Shown here: positions 13,010-26,029 of the stretch, in pieces
Position numbering within the stretch: position 1 is the first letter of the stretch
Layout of the letters: the number at the start of each line of letters is the position of its first letter
Assembly (NCBI GenBank): GCA_016617855.1
Contig: JAECUM010001813.1
Location: 1-64,000 of the forward strand
Direction: 5' to 3'
Origin: Megalonaias nervosa
Lineage: Eukaryota > Mollusca > Bivalvia > Unionida > Unionidae
DNA: 64,000 nt
Notes under the pieces: model-generated
What the model saw: the letters and a program-made list of their open reading frames with translations, nothing else
Databases searched by the model: none
Told to the model about the DNA's origin: nothing
Position numbers and translations under genes: made by a program

Positions 13010-14253
13010 AATGTCTCTGCCACCATATCCAGTGCTAAAATTTGAGGCACACTGTGTGCAAAAGCATGTTTTATGTTAATCTTTGATGCTTGAATACAAG
13101 GCCAATTTTTGGTGTATTCCAAACTAAATTTTACTTTTTGGGGAATACATTTCTTTTTCCTTGGCTGTGAAGACAATTTAACTGTAGCTTAATTACAAAA
13201 CTGCAGTAATCCAGAAGATGCAACATCATTAATTCGGAAGATGCTATATCATAGAAATAATGTAAAAGATCGTGTAATCACAGAGACCAGTAGAAATAAA
13301 GAACAAAAATTCCAAACATAATATAGATTTAGTCCCAAGATCTTAATAAAACTGTAAGGTGAACAGATAACACAGATTAAAATCACACCCAGTTGAACAA
13401 ATTTGTTAAAATTTATCCAGATCTAATGCTGTAAAATGTCCACATTGCTTGAACAAAACTTCAGACATGTGTGCCTTCATGTGAATGGTTGAAGCAAATA
13501 TCCATCAAGTATAATCATCCAGGTATCTCAGAATTTCCTATACTAGTCTATTCTGAAAGTAGCCAACATTGTTTGCTGTTAAAATAGCCTATTTTTTTTA
13601 AAATGCTAAACTTGCTTTGAATTGCAAGTCATGTGTCTTCTCTAAACTGACCTATACATTCAGTGATCCACCTAATTTCAACCTTGGTTTCAGGAACAAA
13701 ATTTTACATGGGTATTTCTGACAGAACTTGCGCATATATAATAATCTTATCATAATCAAATTCATTGAACAAAACTGTCTTTATTGAGTATTTGTTTGAA
13801 GAATTCAGTTGCTTTGTAAATGCACCATTTAAAAAAAAAATCTAATTGGGCCCCAGTTTTCTTCACAAGTCCCATTTTGATGACTTTATTGATAGATCCA
13901 TCAGGCTAGCCATGATTATGGCTATGCCTGCATACAACTATGGGATCTTAATGACAGATTTATCCATCTTTGCTGTGCCTTTGGCTATATACTCATATTA
14001 GTGACAAATCTGTCTGTCTGGTCATGCCCTCAGTACAGCCTGTACTGGCAATGGCTTGACTGCCTTCCACATGGCTGGCAACAGTGCTGACCATACTCCT
14101 GCCAAACCAGCCAGCTATTCTGGAATTACACTTTGTTCAGCAGACCTGTTCATGGCTTATCAGCATGAGGAGGGACTGGGACTTGTACAAAGATGATGGC
14201 ATTGCATATCTATGACACTAGTACTTTTCATCTGGATATGCAGGGTGAACTGG

Positions 14254-14256
<3 letters not shown>

Positions 14257-14310
<54 letters not shown>
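14257..14310. repeat. (AT)n microsatellite
   Basis: Perfect alternating AT tract of about 54 bases. Confidence 0.95.
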
Positions 14311-14313
<3 letters not shown>

Positions 14314-15578
14314 CTGTATATAACCTGTCCTGCATAAATTTATAAAATGACAAAATTTTAGTTTCCATAACAAACAATCGGATCACAAATGACCTCTGAC
14401 ATTTAAAGAAATAACTACATTTCTCTAAAGATTAGAGGAGTATTTATTGACAAGTTCTGTTTATAATAATTTCTGTAGCAACCATTAAAACTCCATAGCA
14501 GTCAGCTAGAAAATACAAGTTTTCACATCTCCCCCCCAAAAAACACTTGTAACATTTTTATTAAGGTACTGGCTGGAATATTTATTATGTTCTAATCTAC
14601 AAACAAATGTGTTTATCTTGGTTCACATGATAGCCAGGTGAGAAACATAATGTTTACATCTTCAAAACCGCTTCATTTAAAATTGTCAACTTGTCAAGAA
14701 ATGTTCAAATGTGACATGTTTTAGTTAATGTTGTTTCGTATGCCTCCATTATGCAACCAAGCATCTATGACATAAGCTAGGTAGAAACTTGTTTTAATAT
14801 TGATAAAATCTATAATGACAATTAAAGTCAAACTTTAAAAAATAAAAGAAATATCTTTTACATTTTCAACAATTGTTGTTTGTATGGAGAACAAAATGCT
14901 ATCTGCTAAGTGACAAACCAATTATTTTGGCGGAGAAGGAGGGGGACCTGGGATTTATTTTAAAACAGAAATATGTTTTCTGTATTATCTCAAGATAGCT
15001 AATTCTTTTCCACTAATATAACTGTATATAATATGTTCTTTTTCCACAAATTAGAGTGAGCTTTTTAGAAAGCTGTCAGAAGGCTGGAGATTTAGTTTTT
15101 GGTGTTAAAAATATCCCAGCCCCATCCCACCCCAAAAACTAAATGGGCATTTCTAGAGTTTAATGCAAGAAAGAAAAAAAAAAAATCTCTAAACCAAGTT
15201 GAACCTACAGATTACAGTTTTCTTTGCAATTATTTCAATCTAAGCCTAGTGAACCATACTTAGTTCTTATAAAATATATTTTGTTTGACACTTGATAATT
15301 CTCTTTATTTTATGGAAAGGAGTCAAGAATTACGACCTGCTTAAAATGGTTTTTATTGATAATATCATGCCATTATGTTGGTGATATATGGGATTTACTT
15401 TGTCTATCTTTGGATCCATCTGTGTCTGTGGATCCATCTGTTTTATTTATCAGTGTTAAACTCCTCTAAGGCTTCACTTGTTAACATTAAACTTGCACTG
15501 TGTGTGAATTTGGGATGAGTATGTTAGTGTACCATATAAATAAACATATAGAGGGATCATCCTTTTATTATTTTATTT

Positions 15579-15581
<3 letters not shown>

Positions 15582-15608
<27 letters not shown>
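15582..15608. repeat. (GA)n microsatellite
   Basis: Nearly perfect GA dinucleotide run. Confidence 0.95.
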
Positions 15609-15614
<6 letters not shown>

Positions 15615-16439
15615 CAAGAGAGCTATTACAATTTACACTTTCAATCCATAACACTTTGGGATGTTTTATCCTCTGCTCTACAACTGCATGTTCAAAACTG
15701 CTATTCTTAAGGGAGAGGACATTACTATGTAACAAAACTATTTCATCCCAGCCACGACACCTGTACATAATCGTTTATTATCACATCATTTAATGTGAAA
15801 GCATCAGCATCCACCCTCAAGCCTATTTTGATTTGTCACATGATGATATTAGTGTTGTCAAGCTCTGTGTTAAGATGAAAACCCTATATACGTTGAAATT
15901 TGGCCACCTTCAAATGTTTTTTTCAGCCTTATTAGATTCAAAAGTTTTCGACATTTCTAATCAAACAGAAAATGAAAGCAAAGTTAATATTTGCAAATTT
16001 ATGCAGCAGAGCCTCTTTAAGTATGGTCACATTACTAAAATAGAAAAACAATTGAACAACTTTATCTCAAGAAAGCTGCCAACCATAATTTGACCAACTT
16101 TGACAGAAAGCATCCTTGTGTACCAAGGGCTTTAAATATTGAACAAATGAAGTTAATGTGCCATCAGAGGTTGATGAAATACAAAAAATACAGAAATCTC
16201 AAAACAGTTGTTTTTTTTCTAACATATTTGATCTACAGCACTAGAAAGTTTTACAGAAAAGCATCCAACTGTCTCTGCTTTCATGGCCAGATACTCTTGA
16301 ATAGCTGTTAAATATCAAACAGGAATATTACAACAGATATTCAGTTGAACATTTGGAGTGATTTTTTTTTGTTCTTCTTATTTATATGTCCACCATAAAG
16401 TGGACCATATCATGTCACTTAGTCTGATTTCTATTTTGT

Positions 16440-17340
16440 TTCTGAACAATATCTCAAGTTCTCCACAACTTTGTAATAGCTTGCATAAGAGCTATGGAAG
16501 AATCTTATTGATTTTGGAGTGAAAAAGGTCAAAGGTGATGTTTAAGTAAATATGAAGAAAAAATGGCTTCTGTACAGTAAAATTAGTTCTACATCATGGA
16601 CCTGGACCAAAAGCTGTGGGTGGCTTTGCATTGGGGTAAGGAAGAAGCTTATTAATTTAGGGGTCAAAAGGCTGCTGACTCAGAAGAAAGATGGTTTCTT
16701 CACAGAAACATTAGTTTTATGTCACAGACATAGACCAGACATTGTGAATTACCTGCACTTGGGGCAAGGAAGAAGCCTATCATTTTGGGATCAAAAGAGG
16801 GTTAAAAAAGTCAAGGTCACTATGACTGCTAGAAGACACATGGTTCTACACAATAAGTTTGTTCTGCACCACAGAGCTGGACTAAACTTTGTGGATGGCT
16901 TGCACATGGAGTAAGATGGAAGCCTATTGATTTAAGGGTGAAAAGTTCAAAGATCAAGGTCAGTGCAGCTAAAAAAGGAAAATTGGCTCCTGCTCAGAAC
17001 TTTCAGTTCTTGATCATGTACCTTCATCATAGCTTACCTTGAACAAAGTTTATGGAGGGCTTGCACTTGAGGAAAAGACCTATTGATTTTGAGGTCATAA
17101 TGTCATAAGTCAGAGTTACTGTAACTCAAAGAAAAATGGGTTTTATAAGGTTTTTGTTAAGAGTAAGTTCATTAACCAAAATCTGTGGATGATTTCGACT
17201 TAGAGCAAGGAAACACATCTATAGATTTACAGGTCAAAAATCAAGTTCATCTTAAATCTAAGAAAATAATGATTCCTGCACAGTTGACCTGGTTCCAGAC
17301 CATATAGCTTGACTAGAGTTAAAGGTCATTGAGACCCAGT
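16440..17340. repeat. Degenerate tandem repeat, monomer about 115-125 bases
   Basis: Seven or eight diverged units share an order of blocks: an ATGGCTTCTGCACAGT-like block, a CATAGACCTGGACCAAA-like block, a GGCTTGCACTTGGGG-like block, AAGGAAGAAGCCTATTGATTT, and GGTCAAAAGGTCAAGGTCACT. The open frame at 16552-16914 is a by-product of the repeat. The last block carries adjacent AGGTCA-like half-sites. Confidence 0.75.
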
Positions 17341-18149
17341 CTTCAAGACCCATTGATCAATAATCTCTTAATAATCAATCTAACTCTGCTAGTGCCTACA
17401 TAGAGGTGGGCATATAATATATTGTTCCTGGTAAAAAAAAATTTGTTGGAGGAATGCAATTATGAAGTAGCTGGATTGCCTTACTGAACTAACTGGCTGA
17501 AGTTGGGCCACATCTTTAGACTTTTCTGCATACTTGAGCTTAGCCTGAGATCATTCTAAGTATTGTATTTATGAGAATCATTTTGCCTGAAATAATTTTT
17601 ACAACTACATGTTAACAAAAAATATGTGCATTCTTCCCTTTCTTTTATTGTGTATTATGGACAAGACTTTTTGAGGTAGAAAAGACTAAGGTTAGTTATG
17701 TGAAACTAATGGAAAAAAAATTACCTCTAAGTTGCTGACAGAAAATAATAGCATAAAAATAAATCAAGGTAGTTAAATATTTAATTCTCTTTAAGTTTAG
17801 TTCTTATTTTATGTAAATTGATGTGGCTTTCAAAGAAATCTGATGTGTTGAGTAAAATTTTTTGAGGCAGACTCAGTCAGTTTGTTTACTACACTAATTC
17901 GTTTAAAAATCTGGACATAAGAACTGAATGAAAATTTGTAAGAAAATATCTATGACATAATTTTATTAAATACAGTTACATGTACCATGTAAATTCCCAT
18001 GGGAAGAGTACAGTGATGCCCATAGCAATAGAACTAGTTTGGTGATTCCCTGCTTTTCCACTTTGACTTAAGTTTCCTAGGTCTAACAATTTTATTTTAA
18101 GATGATTTTAAGTAGTGTTGTAACTACTTTAATTTAAACCTTTATTACA
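17341..18149. other. Intron, nothing recognised
   Basis: AT-rich sequence without coding or repeat structure that I can identify. Confidence 0.5.
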
Positions 18150-19140
18150 TAAATGTAAATGGAAAACATTCCAGCCCAGTTGATCTATGCTTTGGTGTTC
18201 CACAAAGCTCTGTTCTCAGCCTCATTGTCTTTATTCTGTACACTCAGCTGATCTCAAATGTCACAGACTGAAATCTGGTATCTCACCAATTGTATGCTAA
18301 TGACACACAAATATACAAATCTTGCTGCCCAACTGAAACTGAGGCTACAGTCCAAGGCATAGAGAGATGCATTTCTGATTTGGAGTCATGGATGATATGT
18401 AACAAGCAGCAGATGAATGATGATAAAACTGAAGCCATCTTGATCACCATGTAAAGACTTTCTAATTCACATCCTTTACCTCAAACAATAAGTATCAGCA
18501 ATACCAACGTTAAATTTACACAGTCAGTATGAAACCTCGGTGTCACTCTTGACAGTACACTCTCACTACTCCAACATGTAATGAACATATGCAAGGCTGC
18601 ATCAGCTCCATTCATTATTTTCTTTCATTTGATGCCACTAAAACACTTGTATGTTCCTTACTACTTTCAGCACTGGACTACAGTAATTCACTTCTATATG
18701 GTTCAGAAACTTCAAAAAGTTCAAAACACAGCTGCTCGGATCATCCTTAGAGTACAAAGAGCTGAGTACACCTCCCCCCAGCTCTGTAACCTTCACTAGT
18801 TTCCCATTTGATCCAAAATCAAACAGAAAAGTTGTTCACTATGCTACATTTTGTTGACTCAATGGCTCCAGTCCAATATATATATCTGACCTCACCTATG
18901 TGTACAGCCCATCTAGAATCTTACGCTCCCCATCCAACACTTGCATTCTCATTGTTCACATTGTTAAAATGAAGTCATAAGGACGTTCTTTTGCGTACTA
19001 CAGCCCAGCTACGTGGAACAAATTGCCCATAGGTCTTAGACACAAGGACATTGTGATCTCACTAAAGAGTTCTCTTAAACTCACATTTTCGACTATAAGA
19101 ACAGACTTGAAGACTTACTAATGTTTAATTCCTAAATATT
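18150..19140 (+). mobile_element. Non-LTR retrotransposon reverse transcriptase fragment
   Basis: Broken plus-strand frame. GVPQSSVLS (the GxPQGSxLGP region) is followed by QLYANDTQIY, the YxDD box degraded to YAND, then a thumb-like KTEAILI segment and the NTAARIILR region typical of jockey/CR1-type RTs. The fragment ends in a 3' region reading KNRLEDLLMFN. Stops and frameshifts make it inactive. A second copy of the 3' end follows at 19296. Confidence 0.7.
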
Positions 19141-19295
19141 ATCAGCATGTTTTTGTTTTGTAATTTCATGGTGTTTGTTTCTGTAATCTCGTTGTATATG
19201 TTTTTATGTGTTATCTAATATTGTAACGCACTTAGAGCTTCAAAAGATTAGGCGCTGTACTAAGTCTCTCTCAAAATCATTATCATCATCATCAT

Positions 19296-19600
19296 TAATG
19301 AAGTCCTATGGACAACATTCTTTTGCTTAACAAGGCCCAGCTACGTGGAACGAATTGCCCATAGATCTTAGACACAAGGACACTGTATCCTCATTTAAGA
19401 GTGCTCTTAAAACTAGCCTATTTCGACCACAAGAACAGACATAAAGAGATAATAATGTTTACTTCCTTAATTGTTGTTGGCATATTTTTGGTTTGTAATT
19501 TCATGGTGTTTGTTTTTGTAATCTTGTCATCGCATATGTTTTTAATGTTATCTAATATTGCAGAGCACTTAGAGCTTCTAAGTTCACATTATTATTAATT
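19296..19600 (+). mobile_element. Second 3' end of the same non-LTR family
   Basis: Repeats the 18975-19260 sequence (CCCAGCTACGTGGAACGAAT, GACACAAGGACACTGT, then GCACTTAGAGCTTC). It is therefore a separate truncated copy inserted just downstream, after an ATC/CAT-rich tail at about 19275-19296. Confidence 0.65.
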
Positions 19601-20228
19601 CTAACAAAAATAAAAATGTTTTCATTTTTATAAAAATACAGTCATTATGTTGACAAAATACACAATCTGAAACATATATAAAAAGTTAAATTTGGAAAAT
19701 GTCACTGTTCTAAAATTATTGTAATATTTAGGAACTTGTTTTTATCAGTGTAATAATGCAGATGTTAATTGCATTGGTACAGAATGGAGAAAACTCATGC
19801 AAATTGATGGTTTTGCCTTAAAAACTATATAATAACAAGAAAAAATACGTTTGTTTTTTTTTAGTAGATATATGGAGTCATTTCACTTATGAAATGGAAA
19901 CATTTTGTTTTGTCACTTGTGGCTTTGACACTTGTGACATTGCAATGTTTCCGCATCCCTTGTGAAATATTTCCATGGATCTACTAAAAAATGTAGATAT
20001 ATTCTATATATTTAATTAGTGACTGGTTGTGAAATGGTGTTAGGAGAGTTTGTTATTAGCTAGCAGTTTTTACTGTTCTGATTTGTAGCCATAAACTGTT
20101 TTCATCTCTTACATTGGAAGTAACCTTCAGTTCATTTTACTTTCAAAGCAACTGTACCAGATTGTCATTAGGGTTTTGGTCAGTTTCTCGCTGGTGTACA
20201 TAACCTTCTTTTACAAAGACTTGCACCA

Positions 20229-20440
20229 CTTCAGTGGCCTAAGTGGTTAGAGCGTCTGCCTTAGATGCGGTAGGCCACAGGTTCAAACCCTGGCTGAGTC
20301 ATACCAAAAACTTTTAAAATTGATACTAACAGCTGCCTCTTCTGATGCTCAGCATTAAGAGGTTAGTGTTAGGACTGGTGGCGATATGACTGGAAAATTG
20401 TTAAAGCTATGTTAAAAATCCAAGTGACACACACATACAA
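20229..20440 (+). repeat. SINE family 1, internally deleted copy
   Basis: The tRNA-like head GTGGCCTAAGTGGTTAGAGC and B-box GGTTCAAACCC are intact. The body lacks the CTGGTGTCAGGATAATGTGAC segment present in the other copies. It ends in a CA-rich tail. Confidence 0.8.
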
Positions 20441-20488
20441 AGACTTGCAATGCTTTAACGTTCATTTCATTAATAACCTTATACCAAT

Positions 20489-20816
20489 AGACCGCACCAA
20501 TGGCCTAGTGGTTAAAGTGTCCACCTCAGATGTGGGAGGTCGCGGGTTCAAAACCCCGGCCAAGTCTTACCAAAGACATCTAAAAATGGTACTAACAGCT
20601 GCCTCGCTTGGCACTCAGCATTAAGAGGTTAGTGTTAGGACTGGTTGGCCTGGTGTCAGGATAATGTGACTGGGTGGGACATCATGCTACATGTCTGTGG
20701 CATGATGCCCCAGTACTAGACATCACTGTAAACTGCCACAATGCAGACCTTGTAGCGATATGACTGAAAAATTGTTAAAGTTACGTTAAAAATCCAAATC
20801 ACACACACACACACAC
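20489..20816 (+). repeat. SINE family 1, full copy
   Basis: Full head, body and (CA)n tail, about 80% like the copy at 1209 by eye. It sits immediately downstream of another copy. Confidence 0.8.
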
Positions 20817-20901
20817 CCCTTATACCAATAGAAGTTCTGCATGGTCTAAATGCAGTTACATTCTCAACTTTAATTAATTTCTTTTGTTTTTGTTCTGACA
20901 G

Positions 20902-20999
20902 ATGATCTGACAAAGGAGGTGACTTTAGGGGAAGTGTTTGATGTTATTGGATTAACTAGAAAAGACTTTCAAGAGGAAAGAATTCTCATAACTGTAGAG
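20902..20999 (+). CDS. MCMDC2: MCMDC2-like host gene, exon (OB-fold-like segment)
   Basis: Ninety-eight bases between acceptor TTTTGTTCTGACAG and donor GTATGG, entering in phase 1 and leaving in phase 0. It encodes DLTKEVTLGEVFDVIGL followed by TRKDFQEERILITVE. Together with VYIRD from the exon before, this matches the OB-fold pattern of MCM-family proteins (V.L.DDL.D.V.PGD...V.G). The following intron is about 27.5 kb and contains Polinton relics A and B. Confidence 0.65.
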
Positions 21000-21917
21000 G
21001 TATGGAACTTAGTTTAGTATATAGCATACATGTGCTAGAAAAGACAGGTTAGGTCAGGATATCTAAGGAGAATTCCAAAATTTGGTAAGGAGTTAATCTC
21101 AAAAGGGGTAGGAGTTTCATTGACCCAAATTTTAGTATGCAAATGGACAAAAATTACAGCTATTCAACAAATTTACAATTTAAAATATTAAAATATGCAT
21201 ATCATCTTTTCAAGTCCAGAGGATACAACAATACAACTTGGTATTAAACTGTGTCAGTTAGAACTACAAACATATACTAAACATAATGCAGGAGCGGCAT
21301 CTATGCTTTGTACATCTGATATATTTAGTTCAAGCTTAATACCATTTCGCAGTAAATTCTTTGTAAACCATTGATATTTACTCTTTACAGAAAGTAATTA
21401 CAGTCAGTAAATATTTGAAAGACTGGATCTTTCAATCAAACTGATTGGAATTATTTCATGAGAGTTTCCTTATTCGAGGCATTATTGTTATGTAAATATA
21501 ATTTGTATTATTTGTTAGTTGCTATGGATAATTGTATTTTGGACTTGACCTTGTCCAAAATCAAGTTCATTTTCTACCAGATATTACACTGGTTATGGTT
21601 TTCTAACAACATGTTTATCTCAATCTCAGCCCAGAACATTTGAAATTCTCTATGGAATGTGATGTAGTTGTTGTTTGCCACATTTTATATTATAATTTTG
21701 GTAACAGACTCTTATATTTAAAGCTAAGATTTTATCTTGTAAACATTTGGAACCTTCCAGAATGAAATTTTCCATTAGGTAATAGTTTTTTTTTAGAAAA
21801 TGTGACCTGAGGTCAAGTAGAGGACTATATAATCTTGTTTATCTAGAAATTAATCATTCATACTGTAAGATCTGAGCAGAATCGGTTGTAATATTATTGT
21901 GTTCAATATTTTGTTTG
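21000..21917. other. Intron, nothing recognised
   Basis: Start of the 27.5-kb intron; no gene or known repeat seen. Confidence 0.5.
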
Positions 21918-22354
21918 TGTTGGAATTTATTTATTTAAATTATTTAATTCAAGTTACTCTTCTCTGGAAATACAAAGTGCTCATAAAAATAGTATACTTG
22001 GAAATAGACTTGGATTTATAGTGAAATTCAAATAAGGAGATATTCTTGGATATTGTTATTGTGATTCAACAAAAGACTTGGCACATCACTACGACACAGG
22101 CCATCACAGGCACAACAACACTTTCAGCATTGTACTTGCTTTTATAATACCAGTAAAGTTTATTCAGAACTTTAATCATTAGGACTTGTGTATGAACATA
22201 TAGGATTATTTAGGATTTAATTCACAATACTGTAAGTTATTTTTTTACATCTTCACTTTGTATTTTAGGGAAAGAAATTGTTTGTTGAATTTTACAAAAC
22301 TTGTTACTCTTCACTCTTTTCTGTTACTTTGTTGAAGACCATAGAGTCGTAACA
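21918..22354 (+). repeat. Dispersed repeat, copy 2 (possible solo LTR)
   Basis: Aligns with 1588-1967, with a longer central part. It begins TGTTGGAATTT and ends GAGTCGTAACA, an imperfect TGTT..AACA inverted end typical of LTRs. The flanking five bases do not match, so the ends are provisional. Confidence 0.45.
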
Positions 22355-22806
22355 TTGTATGTTAATGAAGTGATTCTCTTTGCTCATAAAAAATAAAAAC
22401 ACATTTGACATATTTGTATCTGAAAAAAATCTTATACTGATTTAAATGAGCATAATTATTCAGTGTGTTTTAAGCTGTGGAAAATTCTGCAACATAACTT
22501 TTAATAGATAAGCAATAATGGAAATTAAACTGACTACCCAAAAATGTCCTTCTGCCTGTTAACCAAAAGCGAAAATAAAACATGGGGTAATTATTCTTCA
22601 GTCAAACAACAAAAGTCAATTAGGATTGAATTTTATAGAAGAAATATGCTTTATACCAGTGTATTCAAACACTGAATTTGGAGTATTGCGATCACTGAAA
22701 GTATGTATAATTTCTGAGAGCACACATCAACATGCCCACTCTCTCCTTGACTTAATTCTGAAATAGATATAATATGTGAACATAAATGCTTTAGATTCAA
22801 CTGAAT

Positions 22807-22828
22807 GCACACACACACACACACACAT
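22807..22828. repeat. (CA)n microsatellite
   Basis: Perfect CA run of about 21 bases. Confidence 0.95.
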
Positions 22829-23821
22829 TTAGTTAAGCAGATGCTGATATGCAAGTATAATTTAAAGAATACACCATGCATTTCTCAATAGAAATCCAGT
22901 AGTTTTGTGCAAATAACTTACTGTTAAATTCCATTTGCCTAGCGAGTGAGTTCTTGTGAAACTCTAATCCTTACCTGTGACCTTGTTCCATCCGTTCTTT
23001 GGGGATGAGAGCATGGCTGTGAGGGTTTGGGCACTGGTGCATGAGAGCTGGGCATGGCTTTTGATTCTTGCTTGGGATAAATAATAATTCTCTAACCTGT
23101 TAGATTATATTGGTGTCATTATACCTCAAAAGAAATATGACAAAGATGGTTCAGCGAACCTGAGACACTGGCCAGGGGCTATTGAGTTCTAGGATTCCTT
23201 TTTCATGGCAGACAACACAATCGAAGAAAAATGCAAACACAAAAACTTAGCGCAACCACATAATTATATAGTATATAAAAGTATACATATTTATGATCAA
23301 ACATAAGGCAAATTTGAATTATAGTCCCTCTAATAATTGCCAATAGTGAATATAAAATGCCTATGTGAAAACCCTTACGTGGTAGTTCTAAATCAGTTGA
23401 GGCAAAAAGTCATATCATCATGACTAACACTGATATAGTTGCAAGTGCACTGGGAAATATACAGATCCAGTTAACAAACATAAATTAACAGACAAGCTAT
23501 GTTCAGAGAATTGTATGTGTTCCTTGCTTGTTCAGCCAAAGTCTGAAGCATCCATTATATCTTCAAACGTCTCATTACATCTGCAAAACAAATTATATCA
23601 CCAATAAATAATTGATTAAACTCATTTACCTTCATTTACCCTGATGTATTATGCTACATTGTAAGCTAATCTTCATCTGTAGATTACTTTTGTAGAACTA
23701 ACCAGGAAAGTATGATTCTGCTTCTACTTCCAGTGACACTTCTTGTTTGTCAAGATCTTTGCTCAGGTAATGCTTAGCCAACAATTCACACCTGATTTCT
23801 TCCCTGAAAATGTCTGGAAAG
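22829..23821. other. Left flank of Polinton A, boundary not found
   Basis: No gene recognised. I looked for inverted copies of sequence near 31.8 kb that could be Polinton A termini and found none convincing. Confidence 0.4.
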
Positions 23822-24253
23822 TCATTCACTCTGCACACATACTTCACACTTCTTTCTAAGAGTTTTGATGCATTGGATCTCCGAAGAAGTCAACAGAGGG
23901 AAGGAATGGTCACGCAAGTCTTTATACCACTTGTTCAACATCATCTCTTCTCTTAGAAGATCCCAAGTGTGTTCCTGATACTTTTCAAACCTTTCTTCTT
24001 GACTCATATTACTCCCTATCAAATATTCATTTGTTAAATATCCTACACATGAATATTCCTCAAGCATGAGATCTATAATTTTTTCTGCCAAGTGCTTATC
24101 ATAACTCCTGATTAAATGTTCTTCTTGTTCTGGCCATCTTGGCAACATGTCCTCCTAGTTATTTTCATTTTTTGTTGGTTCTGCTTCCAAGACATCCTTG
24201 ACCCCCATCTCCAAAGAGGTTCCACAGTCCAAAGAGGCATACGAGTCTTCCAT
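23822..24253 (-). pseudogene. Unknown Polinton A ORF downstream of MCP
   Basis: A 144-codon frame starting at an ATG six bases past the MCP stop and broken by one TAG. The product would be acidic and helical, with segments such as HLAEKIIDLMLEEYS and EERFEKYQEHTWDLLREEMM. I do not recognise a family. Its position directly after the capsid gene in the same direction suggests a structural or assembly role, but nothing in the sequence proves it. Confidence 0.5.
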
Positions 24254-24258
24254 AGCTT

Positions 24259-25601
24259 CTAATAGTCTAGAATCACTTCTCTCAAACTGTTGATTTCCAG
24301 TGTATTTTCAAATTTGGCATACAACATAATGTTAACCATGTTGGGTAGAGCTGTAGTAAACTTAAATTCCACACGAAGTTGGCCAGATTTTATAGGGTGG
24401 AAATGTCCCTCATCGCTGCCTTGGTCTGGAGTGAAATCAAAAGCCCACAAAGCGTAACCTCCTGCATAATCATCATACGAAATGCCATGGCTGCTGTTGG
24501 CTTCTAACTATCCAGTGGCTTCATACAGGGAAAAGTAAGATCTCAAGTAATTCTTCTGCTCAAAGTTCAGTTCAAAGGGCCTGATGCACAAGGTCTTGCC
24601 ATTTCGACTGCCTTTGATCTTGGTCACTTTTAAATGCTCAAACTTGATAGAATTTTCATTGTGGGCTCCGTTGAAGGTTGCATTGCTAATGATACTGATG
24701 ATTAAACATTTGGGCAACTGTCCTTGGAACAGATGATCTGCGATCTTGGATCAGAGCCCAGCGGCAATAGTGAAAGTTTCACTTCCACTCCTATCGGATA
24801 CTTGGCAGTAATTCTGCTCAAAGTGTGACTGATGTCATTTCCCAGTTTAGGTAATACTTCCACACAACATACATAAAGCTTAGCTTCTTGGATGATGGTT
24901 TTGTACTCGTTTGTATGAGCCATGAAATGGAAAACAGTACTGCTTCGATTCAGTCTCAGGCGGACATCCACTCCATTCAGCAAATACTTGTCTTGCAACC
25001 ACATGTCTAAATGCAAATGATCCATCAGTTCTAAACTGTGTCCTTGTAGGATTTTGCTTCGATGGTTGTTAAATCCCACATTGTGTGGATTGTCAGCTTC
25101 TGTCACAGCTGTGTCATTGAACATGTTCTCACCTGCTTTGTCAGGTTTCCATACTACACATGCATCCGGATGAGTGCTCTTGGCTTCTTTTCCATACATC
25201 AGGAGATTTTCTAGGTAACCTCAGTAAGGGTAAATATCCATGCTGCTGCTAACCAGTTTGTTATTCAAACACAAATCCTCTTCGCTGAACAAGTTATGCA
25301 TGAAATTGTTGATAGGAGCTACTCTGGCATCGGCACCTAGAGTGGTGTCATCCATTTTGAGAACACTGACTTTCAGGTACAAGTAACTGCTATTCAGATT
25401 GATGAAATCTTTGGTCTGTCCTTTGATTTCAAATTTGATAGGGGCTGAGGTCATCAAATAGGAGACAGGATGAAATTCTACCCATTGGGATTCTTGCATT
25501 GTCATCATGGTGGGTGGCATGGCAAACAAATCCAGTTCTGACTTTCGCAGGATTCTCAGTGCATCATATTTTTTCTCTCTCTGTTTAATATTCGAAGACA
25601 T
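24259..25601 (-). pseudogene. Polinton A major capsid protein (double jelly-roll)
   Basis: The N-terminal part has the family signature SELDLFAMPPT, then WVEFHPVSYL, then the INLNSSYLYLKVSV strand. The middle has a YLENLLMYGKEAK helix. The C-terminal part has DDYAGGYALWAFDFTPD and the final VNIMLYAKFENTLEI strands. These are the conserved blocks of Polinton hexon-type capsid proteins (C. elegans F54H12.2-like). Length, about 448 codons, is within the family range. Breaks: a TGA at about 25218-25220, a one-base frameshift near 24740 and a TAG near 24508-24510. The start ATG at 25601 overlaps the end of the pVI-like gene. Confidence 0.9.
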
Positions 25602-25996
25602 CTATATTCTCTGACTGTTCTTCTTTTCTTAGTCTTTCTCGCAACATGTTTGTGAACTCCTCTAGAAGGGTGTTGTTGTTGTCTTTTTCTGCTGTGTCCT
25701 TTCTGTGGTGTGAAGGAAAAATGAATGCCTTGCTCAGCAGTGTGCAGCGCATTTATAGGAGTTTCTTGGTGAGCCAAAATGTCTTTTCCAGTTTGAAGCA
25801 ACAGTTTTGCCTGCTCTGAAGAAGGCTCCTTTGGGATTTTGTTTGTTGATGATGACATTTTGGAAAATTTCATTCCTTGCATCAAAGCAGCATCTTTCAA
25901 TGTGTGTAATCCTTGTGTCACCATCGGTTTCAAGACAGGAGCCACCAAACAAAATGCAGATTTCAGCATATCTCCTAAACCATGTTCTCATTGTTG
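25556..25996 (-). pseudogene. pVI-like basic minor virion protein of Polinton A
   Basis: Begins with an amphipathic segment GLGDMLKSAFCLVAPVLKP, the GLGxLLxxxFRxxxPxLKP motif of adenovirus pVI-like and Polinton proteins (membrane-active, bound inside the capsid). It ends in a very basic tail (ARKTKKRRTVREYR). An in-frame TGA lies just before the GLGD motif, so the original start is upstream. It ends within the MCP start, which is the usual gene neighbour in these elements. Assignment is by motif and position. Confidence 0.65.
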
Positions 25997-26029
25997 AGTG
26001 ATGACTCCTCAGTACACAGGATAGTTGAC

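Larger units (their letters stand above)
13101..16439. other. Intron with simple repeats, no gene recognised
   Basis: Holds an (AT)n tract at 14257-14310 and a (GA)n tract at about 15582-15608. The open frames across the GA tract on both strands are products of that repeat. Nothing else is recognisable. Confidence 0.5.

Noticed and set aside
15500..15793. Open frames with Arg-Glu or Ser-Leu repeats on both strands
   Set aside because: They are translations of the (GA)n microsatellite.
1209..20560. tRNA genes at the A-box/B-box motifs
   Set aside because: The motifs are followed by shared bodies and simple tails and recur as SINE copies, two families of which are seen, several with target-site duplications.
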